Part shown: one piece after another, positions 24,067 to 35,460 of the stretch | Position numbering within the stretch: position 1 is the stretch's first letter | Layout: each line of letters begins with the position of its first letter | Assembly: GCA_028023455.1 (NCBI GenBank) | Contig: JAQFVV010012537.1 | Coordinates: 1,924,001 to 1,988,000 of the forward strand | Length of the DNA: 64,000 bases | Direction: 5' to 3' | Source: Epiperipatus broadwayi | Lineage: Eukaryota; Onychophora; Udeonychophora; Euonychophora; Peripatidae | The notes under the pieces: generated by a model | What the model saw: the letters and a program-made list of their open reading frames with translations, nothing else | Told to the model about the DNA's origin: nothing | Database searches by the model: none | Translations under genes and position numbers: made by a program

Positions 24067-26270
24067 TTTGAAGTCCAAATGGTTTTGTTCCTGAAAATGT
24101 TGATAGCCATGAAAAACTTAATGAGTATTTTGTGGTCTGTAATTATTGCCAAATATGGATGAGAGTCAAATTTCAAGCAATGTATCTCAATATACATTGG
24201 TTGAATATATAAATTGTTAGATTAATAATACATTCAACAACCAGGATATAGATTTCTCCATTATGGATTAATAGATAAAAGTTTGAAAACATGAAGATGT
24301 GGGTAAATTGTCTTATTAAAGAATCATGAAAAATAGTCCATATTAAGTATCTGAGACAAAAATTATGATATCATCATTAAATTTAAAGTTGATGAACAGA
24401 ACATTCAAAAATGCAAAGATACTGTATTTAGGATTTTTCAATACCAAAAATTGAATATCAGAAATCATTAAAAATAGAATAAATAAGATAGAAATCTGAG
24501 AAATAAATTAAAAAACTGAAGATCTAGTATGCAGTTTATTATTTATTCATTTAACATATGAAGTTTTTAGCTTAACTATTAAAAATACATCATAAAGGAA
24601 TTTGTAGAGGTTTAACCAAAAAACAAATTTATTAGTAGCTTTATTACATCCTTCAATCTGCTACTCTAACATATAAACTTGTTATTCATCAATTATGTGT
24701 TTATAGTTTGTGTTTATCTACAACTACTTATGTTAGTAACTGTTTAAATATATTTATGAAGCACATGAGTACAATAATGATGGCTTATTTTGAATCTAGT
24801 TGAGACTCCAGTTACATCTAGAAAAATCCAAGTTAGCTGAATTTACTATTGGATATAGAAAAATAAATTTGTTTAGAATTTTATAAAAATGTATATATAT
24901 ATTTTTTTTTGCCATAATTCTTCAGTTGTAGATTCTTGGTTGAACATCCAGAAAGGGGATATTGATTTGAAATCAACCTTATGTAGGATCATTGTCAAGT
25001 CTGTATAGCAAAATATGAGGTGTCTATGCACATGTATTAACTCAAAAACTACAAACATTTTGCACCAGAGGACTACATTTTACTTTATATATGTTATTTC
25101 TGAAAATAATACCAAATGAATATTTTTAAAAAATCTGACAAGAACTTATACATTTGAAAATTAAATGTTGAAAATGCTAATGAATGGACCATAAATTACT
25201 GTCAATAGAAAATATTGCTGAGTAAATTCTAACAGGGTGATATATGACTGCTGAATGGATGCAAGCTTGAATAGTAGAAAAACTATATATAAAGAATATT
25301 ATTTTTTCGAAAATCATGAGATGTGGTTAATGAAATAACAGATGGTCTAGTTGTATAGAAAAAGATTATTATAGTTTTATACTCCGTGTGATAAATTAAC
25401 TATACTCCATATGATAAATTAAATGATAATAATTAATTAATAGCGTGATTTTTTTTCCTTATATGAACGCATACAGCCTACTTTAAAAATTCCAAAAAAA
25501 AAAAAAAATCTACTGCGTAGCACGTTTTATTTTTTATATTTTAATTAAACACATAAGCAGTTCTGATATATTGCAAATGAACAAGTTATTTTTTAACTGT
25601 TACTAAACATTTCTCAGTAACATCTGACATAGATAACCCTTAACATTTATCAAGATGTTAACTATATATTGCGATGATCAAATTTCTGACAGCAATAAAT
25701 TACACCATAAAGTCTATAATATTTATGAGTCAAACTCTTTTCTCAAAAGCTTATTTATTAGATTCTAGTGAAACCAAACGAATTTAAGATAAAAATGTTG
25801 TTTGAAGTCTTACTTTTAATCTTCACACTTTCATATGATTATTATGTTTTTTGTAATTCCACTCTCATCAATAATAAAATAATTTAGCATATGGTCAAAT
25901 CTTAAAATTATAACACATGATGAGAACGAAATTAAATACAATCTATTTATAAAAATAATTCTACCATGTGTGGAATTGAATATATAGAATAATGTAAATG
26001 CTAATTTTTCATTATCTCAATAATATATTACATAATATTTCGTCAGTTTCCAGCATTTAGATTCCGGTATCATTGGCTGTATTTTTTTTTTTTTTAATTA
26101 CTTCTCTTCGTTGGTCTCGATAAGTAGTGTTCTCAGCTCTAGGTAAATATGTATATATGAATTGGTGGGCAGTGAATTTTGATTTTTTAGACAGACAAAT
26201 CTTCTGTAAGACTTCTGTTGCCAGTATATAATTAATCACTTGCCTATTATATAATCTTATATCTTAATTA
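24067..26270. other. AT-rich gene-free stretch
   Basis: Small frames at 24873-25058 and 26057-26239 lack any motif. An (A)15-class run lies at about 25494-25508. Confidence 0.5.
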
Positions 26271-26274
26271 AATA

Positions 26275-27030
26275 AAACTAATAGAGGGCGCTTAAATGCT
26301 CATTCATAAATTGGGTTACAAGAAAAGGACAGGCAACAAGATGAGTTAGAAAGGTAGTATGGTATGCAGAAAATTTGGATAAAGACATGTCAGTATACTT
26401 GTACAAAAGGTGGGATGATTGGGTTAGGAGGATTGTTGAGTGTTATATTGGCAAAGACAGGGATAAAAGAATAGATGCATGCTGAAGAACTAGTAGGAGG
26501 AGTAAAAAGAGTTTAAATATATATAGAAGTAAACAGAATATTGGGTGTGAGTTAATTTATGATAATAGCAAGGAAAATAGATTACTGATTAAGACTTGAA
26601 CATTAGCAAGAAGGGAATATATACACAAATGAAGAAATGTGGGTGATTTAGTCTGCAAGTTATGTAAGGAAGGTATGGAAAATATTAGGTATCTATTAAC
26701 TGAATGTAAATGCTTACAAGCAAAAAACGGTACAAATAAGAAATTTTGGGAGAATAAATACTAATAAAGTGATTATACAGAAAGTGTGTTTTTGTTTTTT
26801 ATGCTGGATTTGGAAAAAGATAAGGGGGATCTAGAGGTAAAGGTCACAGAGTGAACAAAGATGACATTGTGGAAATTGAATAGAGCAGGATAGAGAAGAA
26901 TATGGGAAAAACTTTGGATGGGGAATGGAAAGGAAAGATGACTAACAGATTTCTCTGGGCATAATGGCTGAGAAATTCCTGACTTCGATAAAGGAGAAGC
27001 CATAGTGCATCACATTGCAACATAAGATAT
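26275..27030 (+). pseudogene. LINE 3' end with Cys-rich motif
   Basis: Plus-strand reading with a few stops gives YIHK, then RNVGDLVCKLCKEGMENIRY and LLTEC (26620-26715). The pattern C-x2-C-x-E-N-x-x-x-L-L-x-x-C matches the C-terminal Cys/His motif of Jockey/CR1/L2-type non-LTR retrotransposons (usual His replaced here by Arg/Tyr). Upstream, 26275-26520 is Gly/Lys/Arg-rich and possibly RT thumb. The element ends near 27020 with TTTCTCTGGGCATAATGGCTG and GGAGAAGCCATAGTGCATCACA, shared with the insert at 7627-7735. It has stop codons and is dead. Confidence 0.55.
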
Positions 27031-27999
27031 TGTTCTGTATTGGATTAATTACATATAATATTGTGTTATAGAAGTAGATATGTTTACAAAGTAAAGGGAA
27101 TGAAATATATAAGGAAAATATTGCAAAACTTTGTATTATTTCTCCCAAATAGAAAATGTTTTCTTATTTAAAAAAGTATTTTGAATTATAAAAAAAAAAA
27201 CATGCAAAAAAAAAGTATCCACCAGGAGATAAATCACTAAGAACAAAAACTATAGCATGTAAACTTTAGTCTGCATAATGTCTGCTGTGTAGATGCATAC
27301 CAGAATACACATATATAAAGTCTAAAATATGGAAAGTTATGTGATGAGATTAAAACATAAGATACTACAACATTAGAAATGAGTTTCAGTACTTTTTAAC
27401 TTATAATTAGCTATTATGTAGAGAGAGAGAGACTCTTTACATATGAATATCTGATGGAAAATAATAATACCAGACAGATTCTAAAATGAATTTTTTTATG
27501 CATTTTTTTTCAGCTAGTAACATTGTTTCTTTTTATTATAATTATCTTTAAAAAAAAGTCATTTATTAACTGTATTGGTTAGAAATTTATAAGAAACCAA
27601 TAATGCAATCACATGACCAATACTATATCAGTTGACCCCCATTTATATTTTTCTGTTCATTAGCAAACTCTTTTATTCTCCCAGTAGTCAGGTGGTAGTG
27701 CTTAATAAATCCTTACCAATGCTGTCCTAAACAAATATACCCAGACATATTTTTAGCTTATAACTTTCATCAGTAAGGAGTTTTTTGGATATTTTTCAAT
27801 CACACATTTAGTTCTTTTGGACCTATGATTTTTTTTCTACCAGCCATTTTACACTTTTTGTTATACTATTAAGCTATCAACCCAAATTGAAAATTTTTTT
27901 AACTTTTTCAATCAAATTTTATTTGCCTGTTATTGGTTTTTTACCAATTCAGGCCAAAGCTTATTAATGTTATAAAAAAAAAAACATTGCCATAATATA
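27031..27999. other. AT-rich gene-free stretch
   Basis: A short (GA)n at 27420-27431. Nothing else recognisable. Confidence 0.5.
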
Positions 28000-28260
28000 C
28001 AAAAACTGAATTGATTTCACATCTATATAACTATGCAAGTAAATAATCTTGGATTGAAAAGTTAAAAAGTTTTTCCAATTTGAGGTAATAGTATGATAAT
28101 AAAACAAAAAGTAAAAAATGGCTGCGAGAGAAAAGGTGCATTACATCCAAAAATTTCAAGTGCATGGTTTAAATAAATCCAAAAAGTTTCTCGCAAATAA
28201 AAGACATAATCTAGAATTAGTCTGGGGGTATTTGGGTAGAACAACCCTGCATAAGAATTT
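28000..28260 (+). repeat. PLE-1 5' repeat fragment
   Basis: Words in family order: ACTGAATTGATTTCACATC..ATATAACTATGCAAGTAAAT (compare 18168-18212), TTACATCCAAAAATTTCAAGTGCA (compare 2668), and AGAATTAGTCTGGGGGTATTTGGGT (compare 2733). The core CTGATGA is lost. The minus frames at 28062-28386 are inside the repeat. Confidence 0.5.
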
Positions 28261-28334
28261 ATTAAACATTACCATCTGATTACTAAGGCTTACATTTAAT
28301 GATATAAGAATAGATAGAAAAAAGGATTTTGAAA

Positions 28335-28425
28335 GATCAATCATTGAAAGGCACCCAATTGGGTGTGAACCATGGATCTTAAGCACCAGAGTCTGCTACT
28401 TTATTATAGTACTAAACCACATAAT
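28335..28425 (-). mobile_element. tRNA-derived SINE (family S3), partial
   Basis: Minus strand: TTATGTGGTTTAGTACTATA (box A-like), AGCAGACTCTGGTGCTTAAG, ATCCATGGTTCACACCC (box B-like). Confidence 0.5.
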
Positions 28426-29124
28426 GTATCTAATAGCCATCTAGTACTTATTGGATTATGGCCAAATTAATTATTTGTAATTTAAAACATCTTAAGGTTT
28501 TAAATCCAAGGACTCAAATATTTAACATCAAATAATTATCAATATATCACTGACATCATCTAAAAATTAATTACAGAAAATGTTGGTGATTTTGCATAGT
28601 AAATTCCACATGGAATCTTATTAATATTGGACATTAAATAATTTAATGGTTTATAAATGTATTGCCAAATTTAATGTTATTTCATAATTTTTTTTCTTTA
28701 TTGTAAACATAGTTAAATAAACCTGTTTTGATAAAAAAAAAAGAGATAAAATATCAAAACAGAGGTGTGCATGAATTCTGTTTAATCAGCATTTCATATT
28801 GTGTAACTTCAAGCTCATCATTATATCAGTCAATGAACAGCAGATATAGAGACAAACAAATCTCCCACTACTGTTTAAGTGCATCCTTATTTAAACCAAT
28901 CATGTAAAATATTCAAATCCTTTTACATTTTGAACCAAAGGACTACTATTATAATGTATGTTTATAGCAAATAGTAAACTCATAAACAATGGTTTTTACA
29001 AGTTTTATTCATAAAGTATTAAATATGCATGCTAGTTTATAATTAAATAAGTGATCAATAGAAAAATAATGTGTATGTTCAAGTATGAATAAAGAAACAT
29101 TGAATATATTTGCATTTATTTTTT
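28426..29124. other. AT-rich gene-free stretch
   Basis: No supported feature. Confidence 0.5.
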
Positions 29125-29645
29125 GGACTATTTCTATCATCTAATATAAGTATTGAATGTCTTTAGAAAAATGTAACTTTATTTAAATATTCCCAATACA
29201 TTCAACTGTTAGTAATAACTCATCAAACAAGTTAGTATATGTGCAATGTTTTGAGCGGTATTATTTCTCCCCTTTTGTTCAGATGTTGTTGGACTGATTA
29301 ATGACAGTACTAGCATGAGAATTGAACCTGGATCCTTAGATTTTTGTGTATTGAATTTTAAGGTGATGCTCTAACCAAACTCAGTTGGCTAGAGCATTAT
29401 CTTAAAATTCAGTTAGTTAGAGTATTATCTTAAAATTCAATACTCTAGAATCTAAGAGTCCAGATTTGATTCACCTGCTAGTACTGTCACTGGTCAGGCC
29501 AACAATACCCGAAGAAAATAGGAGAATAATATCTCTAAAAATATTTTGCATATACTAACCTGTTTGGTGTTGAATGTATGTGGAATATTTAAATAAAATT
29601 ATTTTTTTCTAAAGACATTCAATACTCACATTAGATGATGGAGAT
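29125..29645. repeat. PLE-1 3' ends as a head-to-head palindrome
   Basis: The left arm (29125-29380, minus) and right arm (29380-29645, plus) each hold the PLE-1 tRNA-like block and 3' UTR. TCTATCATCTAATATAAGTA on the left is mirrored by ACATTAGATGATGGAGA on the right. At the junction the box A part is duplicated: GTTGGCTAGAGCATTATCTT, then GTTAGTTAGAGTATTATCTT. No protein-coding part is left. Confidence 0.75.
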
Positions 29646-30031
29646 CATCAAAAACCTTCAGGAAAACATTTATTCATTAGTTATATTAATAACACTATTA
29701 TTTTGTAAGCATAAAGCAGATGAAATCCTAATCCAGACCAAAATATTTTTAAAACAGCAGAAATTATTAGAATTATTAGGCTAATGTATTCTCAAGGTAA
29801 TATATTGTCAGTGGAATATTATCAGGTAATTTTTTACATTATATATGACAGAAAAAGCATTTAATAAACAAAGATGAGATATAAAATTGACCAATAAATT
29901 ATCCTCCACAAAGCAGTAAATTTTTATTAATAGAAATAAATTTTAATATAGAAATCTATTTGATTTTATTTTAACACTGGAAAAATATGACTTGAGAAAA
30001 TATATTTTATTTTTTGTTTCCAAAAATATAA
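29646..30031. other. AT-rich gene-free stretch
   Basis: No supported feature. Confidence 0.5.
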
Positions 30032-30162
30032 ACAAGTAGTCTTTTTTTTATATATGTCATAGCATCGGCCGGGACGCGAACCCACAACCGTCTGCAACCA
30101 ACTACTTGCTTGCATGGCGACTGCGATACCTCTCGGCTAACAACGCAAGACAAGTAGTCTTT
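30032..30162 (-). mobile_element. tRNA-derived SINE (family S2) with target duplication
   Basis: The body at 30045-30149 is read on the minus strand: GTTAGCCGAGAGGTATCGCA (box A, Leu/Ser-tRNA-like), GTTGTGGGTTCGCGTCCCGG (box B), then GCCGATGCTATGA and an A-rich tail. ACAAGTAGTCTTT occurs exactly at 30032-30044 and 30150-30162, a clean 13-bp target-site duplication. Boxes A and B are close to consensus, so it looks young. Copies at 41570 and 50150 are more decayed. Confidence 0.85.
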
Positions 30163-31377
30163 CTATGGGCTCTCCAATGTCACCTGCAATAAATGATCAC
30201 TTTTTTGAAAATCAATTATTATAAGTGGTTAATTAAAACAAAAAAACCTATTTTGTTCAGATATGTAAACGATGCATTTTTGTTATATGATCCCACGGAA
30301 TTTATATTTCACACTCCTTTTTTATTTATGAATGGCTTCCTGATATGAAGTTTATTATAGCAATTGAAAATAATAATAAAATAAACATTTTTAAAATATT
30401 TTAATGGCTAGAAAGCCTCTATTTTTAGAAATCTACCTTCACAAACAGATATCTCCATTTAATTTCACCATCATTTTGCTCATATTTCCGGTGGCTCAAA
30501 TCTTTTGTTGAAAACATGATTGTCTGATAAAGATCATCTTGGCAAAAATAACTGCAGTTAAAAATGTTCTGCTCTCTAATGATTACAGTAAACTCATTAT
30601 AAATAAAGCTTTAAACTATTGATGACAAGAAAAAGAAAAATAGTGAAATTAAAAATCCTGTTTCTAAAATTCTGTATTATATAACAAAAATATAAAATCA
30701 GTAAGTGATTATTTAATTTCAACATAAAGATTTTCTTTTTTACTGGTAAAAAAACAAAAAAAACATGATGTTTTTCTGATATCCAAATGGCTCTGTGGGC
30801 CAATCAAAACAGATGTATTATTGTAAGAATGAGAGAATATAAATTACATCAGTTTTTACATAAAAAAATTTTCAAATAATATATTCTCGATTTTTGTAAC
30901 ACTAAAATACTAACTAGTTTGGAAAAATATACTTTAAAAAAAACTACGAGAAAATCTATTAAAATTCTGAAAAGATCTCCAATTTAAACAAATGTGAGAA
31001 AACTCAGTTTTGTGGAAACCTATTATTTTCTTTTATTCTATTCTTTCTCTATAGCAATACTCTTAAAATTAGTTGTCCCTGAAAGAAAAGAAAATGTAGA
31101 AATTTTTGTAAACCTTTCTTCAATTATGATTGAATATCTACCTGAAAATAAGACATTCATATGTAGTTTCATTACTTCTTGGCATACAATGTTCTTCAGA
31201 ATATCGTAGCCTTGATAAGAATGAATGAGATTTTATGGAAATATTGAAAGCCTGTTTCTGCACAGAGAATTTGTGTTTCTGATGTAAACATTTTAAAAGA
31301 ACATAATTATTTGATTTGGTGAATAGAAGAATTTTTCAATATGAGGACTGATCCATAGCAAGTCCCAAAACTACAAG
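30163..31377. other. AT-rich gene-free stretch
   Basis: The frames at 30597-30803 and 30994-31209 are compositionally plain; no motif. Confidence 0.5.
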
Positions 31378-32165
31378 GGTGAGTCAAAAATTGTATAATT
31401 TATATTAATCAATTTTGTGACAAGACATATTTCATTTTTTTGACATAATCTTCCTGCTATTTGATGAACTTTGTCTATTTTCCAAAAATCTTTTATATTT
31501 CCTCATTAATCCATCATTGTCTTCATTCTTCATCAGACATGATTTTTTAACCTCACAGAGCTTCATTTTGCCAGTAATGATTTTTTTTTTTAATGCCCAC
31601 CTTCCTTACAATATTGATTACAAATGTCCAAGTGTTTTTGTTTATGCTCTTCCATGAGTTGTTTCAATACTCTTGTCACATAAGTCTTTTTAAAAACTAA
31701 GTCTGTTATGGATTATTACATAAGCAAAGTCATGACTGATTTGCAAAAATTTCTACATAATTCTTTGTCACTCACCTATCTCACAGAATTGTTTTTTGTG
31801 CATGTTCAACATTGTCATTAGTTGTGGATATGGTTGGATACTGGTTCCTTTTCCACATCTAATAATTGTGTGGCTTTCCTTGAACTTCTCTAATCATTCA
31901 TAAACATGTTATGACAAAATATTTATCCATACTGTTCACAGAGCTTTTGATAAACAGTGATACCAGACACACTCTTAAATCATAAAAACAAATCATTGCA
32001 CATTTCTTTTATGCAAATTAGGCAGCCATTACTTCTTGCAACACAATTATGTTTGAACTGTTATAACATATTTATAATTGTAGAGGAATAACTGTTGAAG
32101 ACAGTGTGGTCAGTATAAGTTTCAATATAACATGAGTGCAGATAATTTTTTAATTATCCTCATAT
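31378..32165 (-). pseudogene. mariner-like transposon, internally deleted
   Basis: Minus strand, with frameshifts, gives LCEQYG, then RVLKQLMEEHKQKHLDICNQ, matching the mariner transposase order (an L-C-x-Q-Y-G block near the N-terminus; W-V-P-K-Q-L-x-E-E-H-K before the catalytic domain). After ICNQYCKEGG the frame runs into FLKKIITG and then unrelated sequence, so most of the D,D34D catalytic domain is deleted. The end GGTGAGTCAAAAATTGTAT at 31378 is mariner-like. The other end (32150) shares ATTATCTGCACTC with 39150. Not functional. Confidence 0.6.
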
Positions 32166-32651
32166 CTTTAATTTTATCTTTTAAGTGTAAAATTCACATA
32201 TCCCCAAATCTGAATTTCTGAAATTTGAAATATTCTAAAATCTGTAACTTCTCTTTCATAGAATTTAATGCTTTGGAATAAAAATCTCACTGTTGCAACA
32301 GTTTAGTAAATTATGAAATATTGTCAAAATGAGAGTATGTGATTGTTTCTTTTCTGTTGTGTAGTTAATATATTATTAAATATGTTAAAAATGACTGACA
32401 GTGAAGATTCTATGGGTAAGAATAATATGAAGAAGAATAAATATTTAATGCTACCAATTGAATATATTTTCATAGTACATTTTAATGTAAGTACAAAACT
32501 TGTATAAAAGACTTTGTGGTTAAAACTATCACTGCCTTTATTGAATGTGATGAAAATAAATTAATAAATGAAACAGAAAAAACATTGCTTGAATCAGATG
32601 ATCTCAATTATGTTTTTAAAAATGTATCCATCAACAATTCAGTAAATAACA

Positions 32652-32719
32652 ATTGAATGGTTTATTGCTTGGCAGCTCATAAGAAGTTCTAGGACCAAAA
32701 GTAATAGATTGGAATTGGG
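32652..32719 (-). mobile_element. S3 SINE 3' fragment
   Basis: Minus strand: CTAGAACTTCTTATGAGCTG, CCAAGCAATAAACCATTC, the S3 tail (compare 52128 on the plus strand). Confidence 0.45.
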
Positions 32720-33590
32720 TTTTTTTTTAATATACCAGCTATCTTTGTTGCAGTTATTTTCCTATTGATTTTACTCAAATCTGAACCCTCTTTAAATTTT
32801 AAAAAAAGTTGTAAGTTCTCATTTAAAATCATTGATATGTTTCTGAAGGTTAGGAATATCAATGGTTATCTGTTTCTCTTAATAATTTATCTGATTAATT
32901 GATGATTACTTTCTGTCTAGAATTTATTAAAACATTACAATCTGAAATACATATTTTTTGCTTGTCAAAATATAATCTAATTATACTGTATCTTTATTTG
33001 AACACTTTCAAATCCATTTAGCATTTTTCTCAAAGAAAAAATTTGTAATAAATGTTTTTTTCTTTTCTGAAAATTCCACATGCTTATGTCTTTTTTCATT
33101 TCTACCACTATAAGCAAATTTACTCCCAACACTTTAAAGACTCTCATGACAATTTTTGAAATGTTATTTGGTCTGGTCAAAATGTTTTGTACTTGCATAT
33201 ATTTCTTCATTACAATGAGAACTTGTTGGTGCATAAATATGAATTATCATATTTGGTTAACTTGAATAATTAATATTGCAATTGTATTGATATTTCCATC
33301 AATCTTCACAATGTTATTCTTTCACTTTTTATTTGTAATAAATCCTACTATACTTATGTTTCCAATATTTTCACTTTTGCCATTAAGTACATATCCACTT
33401 TTTAAATCAATTATGCTTTTACCTTTTCTTCTAACTTCACAAAATTCAGCAATTTCCCATTTCATATTAGACAATTCTTGCAATCTTCTTTCATTTGAAT
33501 GTAGGACTTGCATTTGTATAAATCTAAATAAAATCTTATTATCAAATGGCAACCTGGGTCTGCAATCTGTCATGATGGTAAATATATATA
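32720..33590 (-). pseudogene. LINE endonuclease (APE-type, RTE/CFDP2-like) fragment
   Basis: The minus frame 33322-33573 (83 codons) reads LHSNERRLQELSNMKWEIAE, then EVRRKGKSII, LKSGYVL and IVGFITNKK. This is the order of APE-type endonucleases of RTE-like LINEs: the catalytic E followed by R-R-K-G, then S-G-x-x-L, then G-V-G-F-x-x-N-K-K. It continues across stops with IYAPTSSHCNEE (VYAPTS block), SGRNEKRHKHVEF (G-x-R-N-E-R-G block) and LDYILTSKK (IDYIL block, about 32940). The start is missing, and no reverse transcriptase follows downstream. The 142-codon plus frame at 33287-33715 is its shadow. Confidence 0.7.
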
Positions 33591-33814
33591 TATATATATT
33601 TAAAAAAGTTCATTCATACATGCATTCATTCTGCCTTCAAAAAAATTCAACTGATATTTCAGTTAAGAATTATCAGACAACTGGCAATACTCACCTAAAA
33701 AGCCAAATAATCTAAACTCATTATGCTGGCTGGTATATTTTGGTAAGTAGAGCATCCATGTTCATATATTTTATAAAGAATCATATAATAATAAATATTT
33801 ATAATGATAAAAAT

Positions 33815-33925
33815 ATGTATAGAGTGACTACTAGAAATTTGCCTTGCTCAGTTCCTTTAAGGTCTCAAAAAGAAGTCAATAGATCTCCTTTCAATCAACA
33901 ACAAACTACTTTCTACAAATCTTTA
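33815..33925 (+). repeat. short interspersed segment, copy 1
   Basis: About 95 bases encoding RNLPCSVPLR on the plus strand match the minus strand of 37855-37975 (RNLPCSVLLR). It extends to CTACTTTCTACA. Function unknown; perhaps the edge of a larger transposable element. Confidence 0.5.
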
Positions 33926-33939
33926 TAAGTATATTCTGA

Positions 33940-35320
33940 AGCTTTGTGATGATGGTGTTTTAGTTGTATTTATATATTAAATTATTTACATCATTCCAAA
34001 TACATTCAACTATTACTATTAGCACACAGGTTAGTAAATGTGCAACATTTTGAGAGTATTATTTTCCCTAGCATGGGAATCAATCCTAGATCCTTAGATT
34101 TTTGAGTATTGAATTGTAAGGTAATGCTCTAACCAACTGAGCTGACATGTCAAAGGCAACAGTCAATAGAAATTTCATATACTTATCTATGAGGTTTCTC
34201 CTTATTTCTCTACTTTTTCTTTTTAAGAGCAAAGTTGATTAGTGATTTCCATACATTATGTATAGTTACACTAGATTGAGTTAGGGGATTGTTTTCCATC
34301 ATCATGTGAGCAGCTTCTTTAAATTTTCTTTCTGTGTGCCTTTTTTTCTCTGTCCAATATTTTTGTGTTTTCCCAATTGAAAATATGTTCATAGGTACAT
34401 ACATGTTCTGATGCCTTAAACACATCTCTTTTCTTTCTTTTAATAATCAGTTTGTGTTCTTGAAAGCACTTTTCTATGGGATGACTGGTCTCATCAATAT
34501 ATGTTCTTCCACATTCACATAGATCTAGTTTTTTTCTTTTCAGCATTTCAAGTTTAGGCTTTATAGATATCAGAATTCCTCAACATGGGGTATGGCTCTG
34601 GAAGGATGTTCTGATATTGTACTGATTGCAGATTTTTGGTATGTATGGGTATACTACAATACCAATAATTCTTTTTTTATGATTCTTTTTGTTGTCTATT
34701 TAAGGTTTTCTTAATAACATCTGATGGATAAACATTTTTCATAAGAGTTTGTTCTATATAGATCTTTTCTTTTTTCAAATCACTTGTTTCTGAACAAACA
34801 TTTTTGCTCTGTTCCATAGTGATAATATAATTCCATGTTTTGTGTTTCTAGTATGATTAAATGTATAGGCTAAGTATTTTCCTGTATGTGTGGGTTTTTG
34901 GTAAACTGTAGTTTTGATTTTGCCATGATTGAGTCTTGTTACAAGAACATCTAAGAATACCAATTATTGTTCTGATTCTATTGTGAATTTAATTGAAGGG
35001 GATATGTTGTTGATATGTTTTCAGAAAGTTTGTAGTAGTACTTCACCATATGGCCACACAACAAATGTATCATGCACATATTGAAGCCAAACTTTAGATA
35101 GATATGGAATAGTTTTTATAGGTGTGGTTTTAAGTTCTTCCAAGTAAATATTGCAGAGGTGACAAGTGTGAGCTCTTAGCCATTCCTTGATTTTGTTGGA
35201 TAAATTCTAAGTTATATTGAAAGAAGGTTGTTTTTATACAGAATTTTACTTAGTTACATTACACTATCAGTAGAAATAGTTGTTCTGAATTTGTAAGCTA
35301 TTATCACCATTTAATCTTCC
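33940..35320 (-). pseudogene. PLE-1 copy, palm to 3' UTR
   Basis: Minus-strand Penelope-like element, the better half of a head-to-head pair. Going down in coordinate: palm remains near 35260-35040 (the YVDD zone is frameshifted); FLDVLVTRLNHGKIKTTVYQ and KPTHTGKYLAYTFNHTRN (34775-34963), the typical PLE block after the active site; the RT-endonuclease connector near 34760-34600; and GIY-YIG with CECGRTYIDETSHPIEKC..EHK (34319-34546), in which R-T-Y-I-D-E-T stands for the usual G-R-T-Y-I-G-E-T. The C-terminal tail follows (34210-34425), then the tRNA-like block (34080-34150) and 3' UTR to about 33940. Frameshifts and stops; not active. Confidence 0.75.
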
Positions 35321-35460
35321 TATTGATAATATAATGGAACTGTTAACATTCTGTTATTAAGACAGGCAAAACTTTCCATATAGTATTGCCACTCAGTGCA
35401 CTATGTGGAAAGTTTTGCCTGTTTTAATAACAGTTATGAGCAAACATAAGAAATGGTGGT
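35321..35460. repeat. palindromic junction of PLE-1 head-to-head pair
   Basis: ACAGGCAAAACTTTCCATA (35371-35389) is mirrored by TATGTGGAAAGTTTTGCCTGT (35404-35424), with CCACTCAGTGC between: a near-perfect hairpin. Both arms are the start of the PLE-1 5' region (compare 51269-51511). The same GATAATATAATGGAACT..TTAACATT word as in the RT at 3450 lies next to the left arm. Confidence 0.75.

Noticed and set aside
33287-33715. 142-codon plus-strand open frame
   Set aside because: It is the shadow of the minus-strand LINE endonuclease at 33322-33573, whose motifs (RRKGKS, GFITNKK, LDYILTS) are recognisable; the plus frame has none.
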